Assembly (NCBI RefSeq): GCF_023015865.1
Contig: NZ_JALKBC010000005.1
Span: 124,001-188,000 of the forward strand
Length of the DNA: 64,000 bases
Direction: 5' to 3'
Origin: Arenibacter sp. F26102
GTDB taxonomy: Bacteria > Bacteroidota > Bacteroidia > Flavobacteriales > Flavobacteriaceae
The notes below the pieces were generated by a model. That model did not search any database and had not been told where the DNA came from. It was given only the letters and a program-made list of their open reading frames with translations. Shown in pieces: positions 62,214 to 64,000 of the stretch (the stretch's first letter is position 1; each line of letters opens with the position of its first letter). The translations under genes and the position numbers were made by a program.

Positions 62214-63548
62214 ATGGGTTTTAATAAAGAAAATGTACTGATCGTAGATGATGACGTAAATATACTGGAGCTCATCCATAGACACCTACAATCTTTTAAT
62301 TACCATACTTACAAAGCTGTTTCTGTTAAGGAAGCGCTGATTATCCTAAAAGATTCCAAAATAGACCTTTTGATTACGGATCTTAAGATGCCCGATGTGG
62401 ATGGATTGCAATTGGTAAAATACGTGTCCGAACATTATCCAAAGCTGCCAAAATTGGTCGTTACGGGTTATCCATCTGTTGATGATGCCTTGAGTGTAAT
62501 AAAATCGGGGGCGTTAGATTACTTGGTAAAACCTTTTACTAAGGAAGAATTAAGGCAGGCTGTTTTAAAATCGTTCTCGGACAATTTAGTTAACAAAGAC
62601 GGTTCCAATAATAATATAACCCCTAGAAATAATAATGTAGGTGATTATGGTGAGCTAATAGGGGAGTCCCAGGCCATAAAAAAGGTGACCGACATTATAG
62701 ATAGGGTAAAAGACAACAAGGCAACGGTATTGATTCAAGGGGAAAGTGGTACAGGAAAAGAATTGGTGGCCCGATCTGTACATTATACGGGGAAATTTTC
62801 CAGAGCCCCTTTTATAGCGGTGAATTGTGGTGCCATTCCAGAAAGTTTATTGGAAGCCGAGCTTTTCGGCTACGCCAAAGGAGCGTTTACGGGTGCCAAT
62901 GAAAATCGAAACGGGTTTTTCCAAGCCGCCGACAAGGGCACACTTTTTTTGGATGAAATAGGCAATGCCTCACTTTCGGTTCAATCCAAATTGTTAAGGG
63001 CGCTCCAGGAAAAAGAGGTGGTAAAAGTAGGTTCCCAAAAAATAGAAAAAATAGATATCCGAGTCATTGCAGCTACTAACAGTAATTTGTATTCCCAAGT
63101 ACAGAAGAAATTGTTCAGGGAAGACCTGTATTATAGATTAACCGTTGTGGAAATAAATGTTCCTTCGCTCAGGGAGCGCAAAGAGGACATACCTCTATTG
63201 GTTGAGAAGTTTTTGTTCAAATACGGTGTGGAGTACAAGGATAGGTTGGTTACGATTGCTCCTGAAGCCCTAACGCTCCTGGAACGTTACCCTTGGCCGG
63301 GAAATATTAGGGAGTTGGAAAACGTAATTCAAAGAGCGGTAATTATGTGCGATAAAAGAATTGAAATAGAAAATTTACCGGACAATTTGAAGTATAAAAT
63401 AGATTTTCCCGAAGAGGCTTTGCTGCCGTTAAGGGAAATTGAAAAAAAATACATCCTAAAGGTCTTGGAGGCAACTGGCCATAATAAATCCAAGGCGGCG
63501 GATATTCTACAGATCGATCGCAAAACGCTGCGTCAAAAAATTCAATAA
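62214..63548 (+). CDS. NtrC-family sigma-54-dependent response regulator
   Basis: 444 aa. Receiver (DDD at 12-14, phospho-acceptor Asp56 in LLITDLKMPDVDG), central AAA+ domain with Walker A GESGTGKELVARS (about 176), the sigma-54-contacting GAFTGAN (about 223) and Walker B LFLDEIG, and a C-terminal Fis-type helix-turn-helix (VLEATGHNKSKAADILQIDRKTLRQKI). All motifs needed to remodel sigma-54 RNA polymerase are intact. The stop is at 63548, and a sigma-54 promoter with tandem repeats follows. Confidence 0.96.
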   Translation: MGFNKENVLIVDDDVNILELIHRHLQSFNYHTYKAVSVKEALIILKDSKIDLLITDLKMPDVDGLQLVKYVSEHYPKLPKLVVTGYPSVDDALSVIKSGALDYLVKPFTKEELRQAVLKSFSDNLVNKDGSNNNITPRNNNVGDYGELIGESQAIKKVTDIIDRVKDNKATVLIQGESGTGKELVARSVHYTGKFSRAPFIAVNCGAIPESLLEAELFGYAKGAFTGANENRNGFFQAADKGTLFLDEIGNASLSVQSKLLRALQEKEVVKVGSQKIEKIDIRVIAATNSNLYSQVQKKLFREDLYYRLTVVEINVPSLRERKEDIPLLVEKFLFKYGVEYKDRLVTIAPEALTLLERYPWPGNIRELENVIQRAVIMCDKRIEIENLPDNLKYKIDFPEEALLPLREIEKKYILKVLEATGHNKSKAADILQIDRKTLRQKIQ

Positions 63549-63564
63549 TTCCATTTTTTTATAG

Positions 63565-63601
63565 TGGGTAAATATTACCCATGTGGGGGAAATATACCAC
63601 A
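63565..63601. promoter_or_regulatory. Tandem inverted-repeat sites, candidate NtrC-like binding sites
   Basis: TGGGTAA-ATA-TTACCCA (63565-63581) is a perfect 7-bp inverted repeat. A second copy at 63585-63601 matches it at 12 of 17 positions (GGG, AAATAT and CC conserved). The centres are 20 bp apart, two helical turns. They lie about 120-140 bp upstream of the predicted sigma-54 start site, where enhancer sites normally sit. Confidence 0.6.
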
Positions 63602-63688
63602 CTTATACTCAAGTAATATTTGTTGATTACAGGTCAATGTATTGATTTTTAGTTGATTATATTTTTATTGTGCTCGTTCCATATTTTT

Positions 63689-63704
63689 TGGCATTCTAGT
63701 TGCC
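63689..63704 (+). promoter_or_regulatory. Sigma-54 (RpoN) promoter
   Basis: TGGCATTCTAGTTGCC: the -24 GG (63690-63691) and -12 GC (63702-63703) have the exact sigma-54 spacing, against consensus TGGCAC-N5-TTGCW. The start site should be near 63714, 17 nt before the ATG at 63732. The upstream gene encodes a sigma-54 activator. Confidence 0.75.
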
Positions 63705-63731
63705 TTCAACCTAGTTCTAAATTATACTGCT

Positions 63732-63899
63732 ATGCGAGTTGAAACTAGTTTATGTCCGAGTTGTGAGTATTTTAAAACTTGTGTACTCACTAAAAACAAG
63801 ACCCATATTTGGCAATGCAACGAATATGAATCAGCGGATTCAGGAATGGTACCCAACAGAGATCAATTGGTTTTAAAAAGTCAAGTAAGATTATTCTAA
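63732..63899 (+). CDS. 55-aa Cys-rich small protein before glutamate dehydrogenase
   Basis: ATG 63732 to TAA 63899 encodes 55 residues. The first half has CPSC (8-11), Cys17 and Cys29 (in WQCNEYE), a spacing suited to a four-Cys zinc site; the second half is polar. It lies between a sigma-54 promoter and glutamate dehydrogenase, 10 bp before the latter, so the three elements form one unit. It is too short for most gene finders. Function unknown; a regulator or assembly partner is only a guess. Confidence 0.75.
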   Translation: MRVETSLCPSCEYFKTCVLTKNKTHIWQCNEYESADSGMVPNRDQLVLKSQVRLF

Positions 63900-63909
63900 A
63901 TAGAATTTT

Positions 63910-64000
63910 ATGATTACAAAGTCAAAAACAGAGTCGAAACAGGGCATGTTGGAAAACGTGATGCGTCAATTCAACCATGCTGCCGATATTATTGATTTAA
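63910..64000 (+). CDS. Glutamate dehydrogenase (Glu/Leu/Phe/Val type), 5-prime end only
   Basis: The frame opens at ATG 63910 and runs off the window edge. About 30 residues are visible. After a short variable stretch comes GMLENVMRQFNHAADIIDL, which matches the N-terminal helix of Bacteroidota glutamate dehydrogenases of the Glu/Leu/Phe/Val family. Such enzymes interconvert glutamate with 2-oxoglutarate and ammonium. The identification rests on this short stretch and on its position behind a nitrogen-type regulator. Confidence 0.7.
   Translation, partial: MITKSKTESKQGMLENVMRQFNHAADIIDL

Noticed and set aside
1-64000. CRISPR arrays, tRNA or rRNA genes, insertion sequences, prophage
   Set aside because: No regularly spaced direct repeats, no cloverleaf or rRNA-like sequence, and no transposase, integrase or phage structural genes were seen on either strand.

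Overview
The window looks like a chromosomal segment of a marine-type member of the Flavobacteriaceae (Bacteroidota). Coding DNA is AT-rich. Promoters, where visible, follow the Bacteroidota pattern (TTTG, then TAnnTTTG) instead of TTGACA/TATAAT. Typical flavobacterial genes are present: a fused alpha/beta 2-oxoacid dehydrogenase E1, HADH-first FadB proteins, BatA-type membrane proteins, Rcp-type receivers and a Pycsar-effector-like HD protein. I saw no rRNA, tRNA, CRISPR array, transposase or prophage genes.

Layout. 1-6.6 kb: uvrA diverges from two tandem copies of a module made of a 193-aa sigma factor and a 47-aa protein, followed by nth and bcp. 6.7-14.2 kb: a conserved protein of unknown function, a beta-lactamase-fold hydrolase, an esterase, two paralogous small membrane proteins, and a dihydroorotase-like protein without most metal ligands that overlaps a BatA/VWA membrane protein. 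14.3-19.5 kb: glycosyltransferase, GH20-like hydrolase, SGNH hydrolase and a RetSat/CrtISO-like oxidoreductase, all on the minus strand. 19.8-24 kb: a six-PAS histidine kinase flanked by two stand-alone receivers. 24.6-30.5 kb: a membrane-anchored protein with kinase-like motifs, an HD/Pycsar-effector-like membrane protein whose HD pair is lost, PAP2, YihY and a flavin disulfide reductase. 30.7-39.1 kb: a beta-oxidation block (MarR, FadB, FadA, acyl-CoA dehydrogenase, with FadD next door). A 38-bp palindrome sits on the marR promoter, and a four-helix-bundle (S23) gene is inserted inside the operon. 39.5-50.9 kb: mixed metabolism (GHL10-like lipoprotein, purL, CDF exporter, second acyl-CoA dehydrogenase, RsmB-like methylase, BNR lipoprotein). 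50.9-52.5 kb: an ECF sigma, anti-sigma and periplasmic protein operon. 52.7-59 kb: ung, a receiver, a cytosolic substrate-binding-like protein, nucleoside phosphorylase, DUF1835, SUI1, DinB and a 2OG-Fe oxygenase. 59.1-64 kb: fused E1 dehydrogenase, an NtrB-like kinase, an NtrC-like sigma-54 activator, then a sigma-54 promoter with upstream repeats reading into a 55-aa Cys-rich protein and the start of glutamate dehydrogenase.

The best candidates for undescribed biology are: (1) the duplicated sigma plus 47-aa protein module, whose small partners are too short for ordinary gene calling and have diverged much faster than the sigma factors; (2) the NtrB/NtrC to sigma-54 promoter to Cys-rich micro-protein to glutamate dehydrogenase circuit; and (3) the membrane protein joining a catalytically degenerate HD domain to a Pycsar-type effector region, next to a kinase-like membrane protein and with no cyclase nearby.
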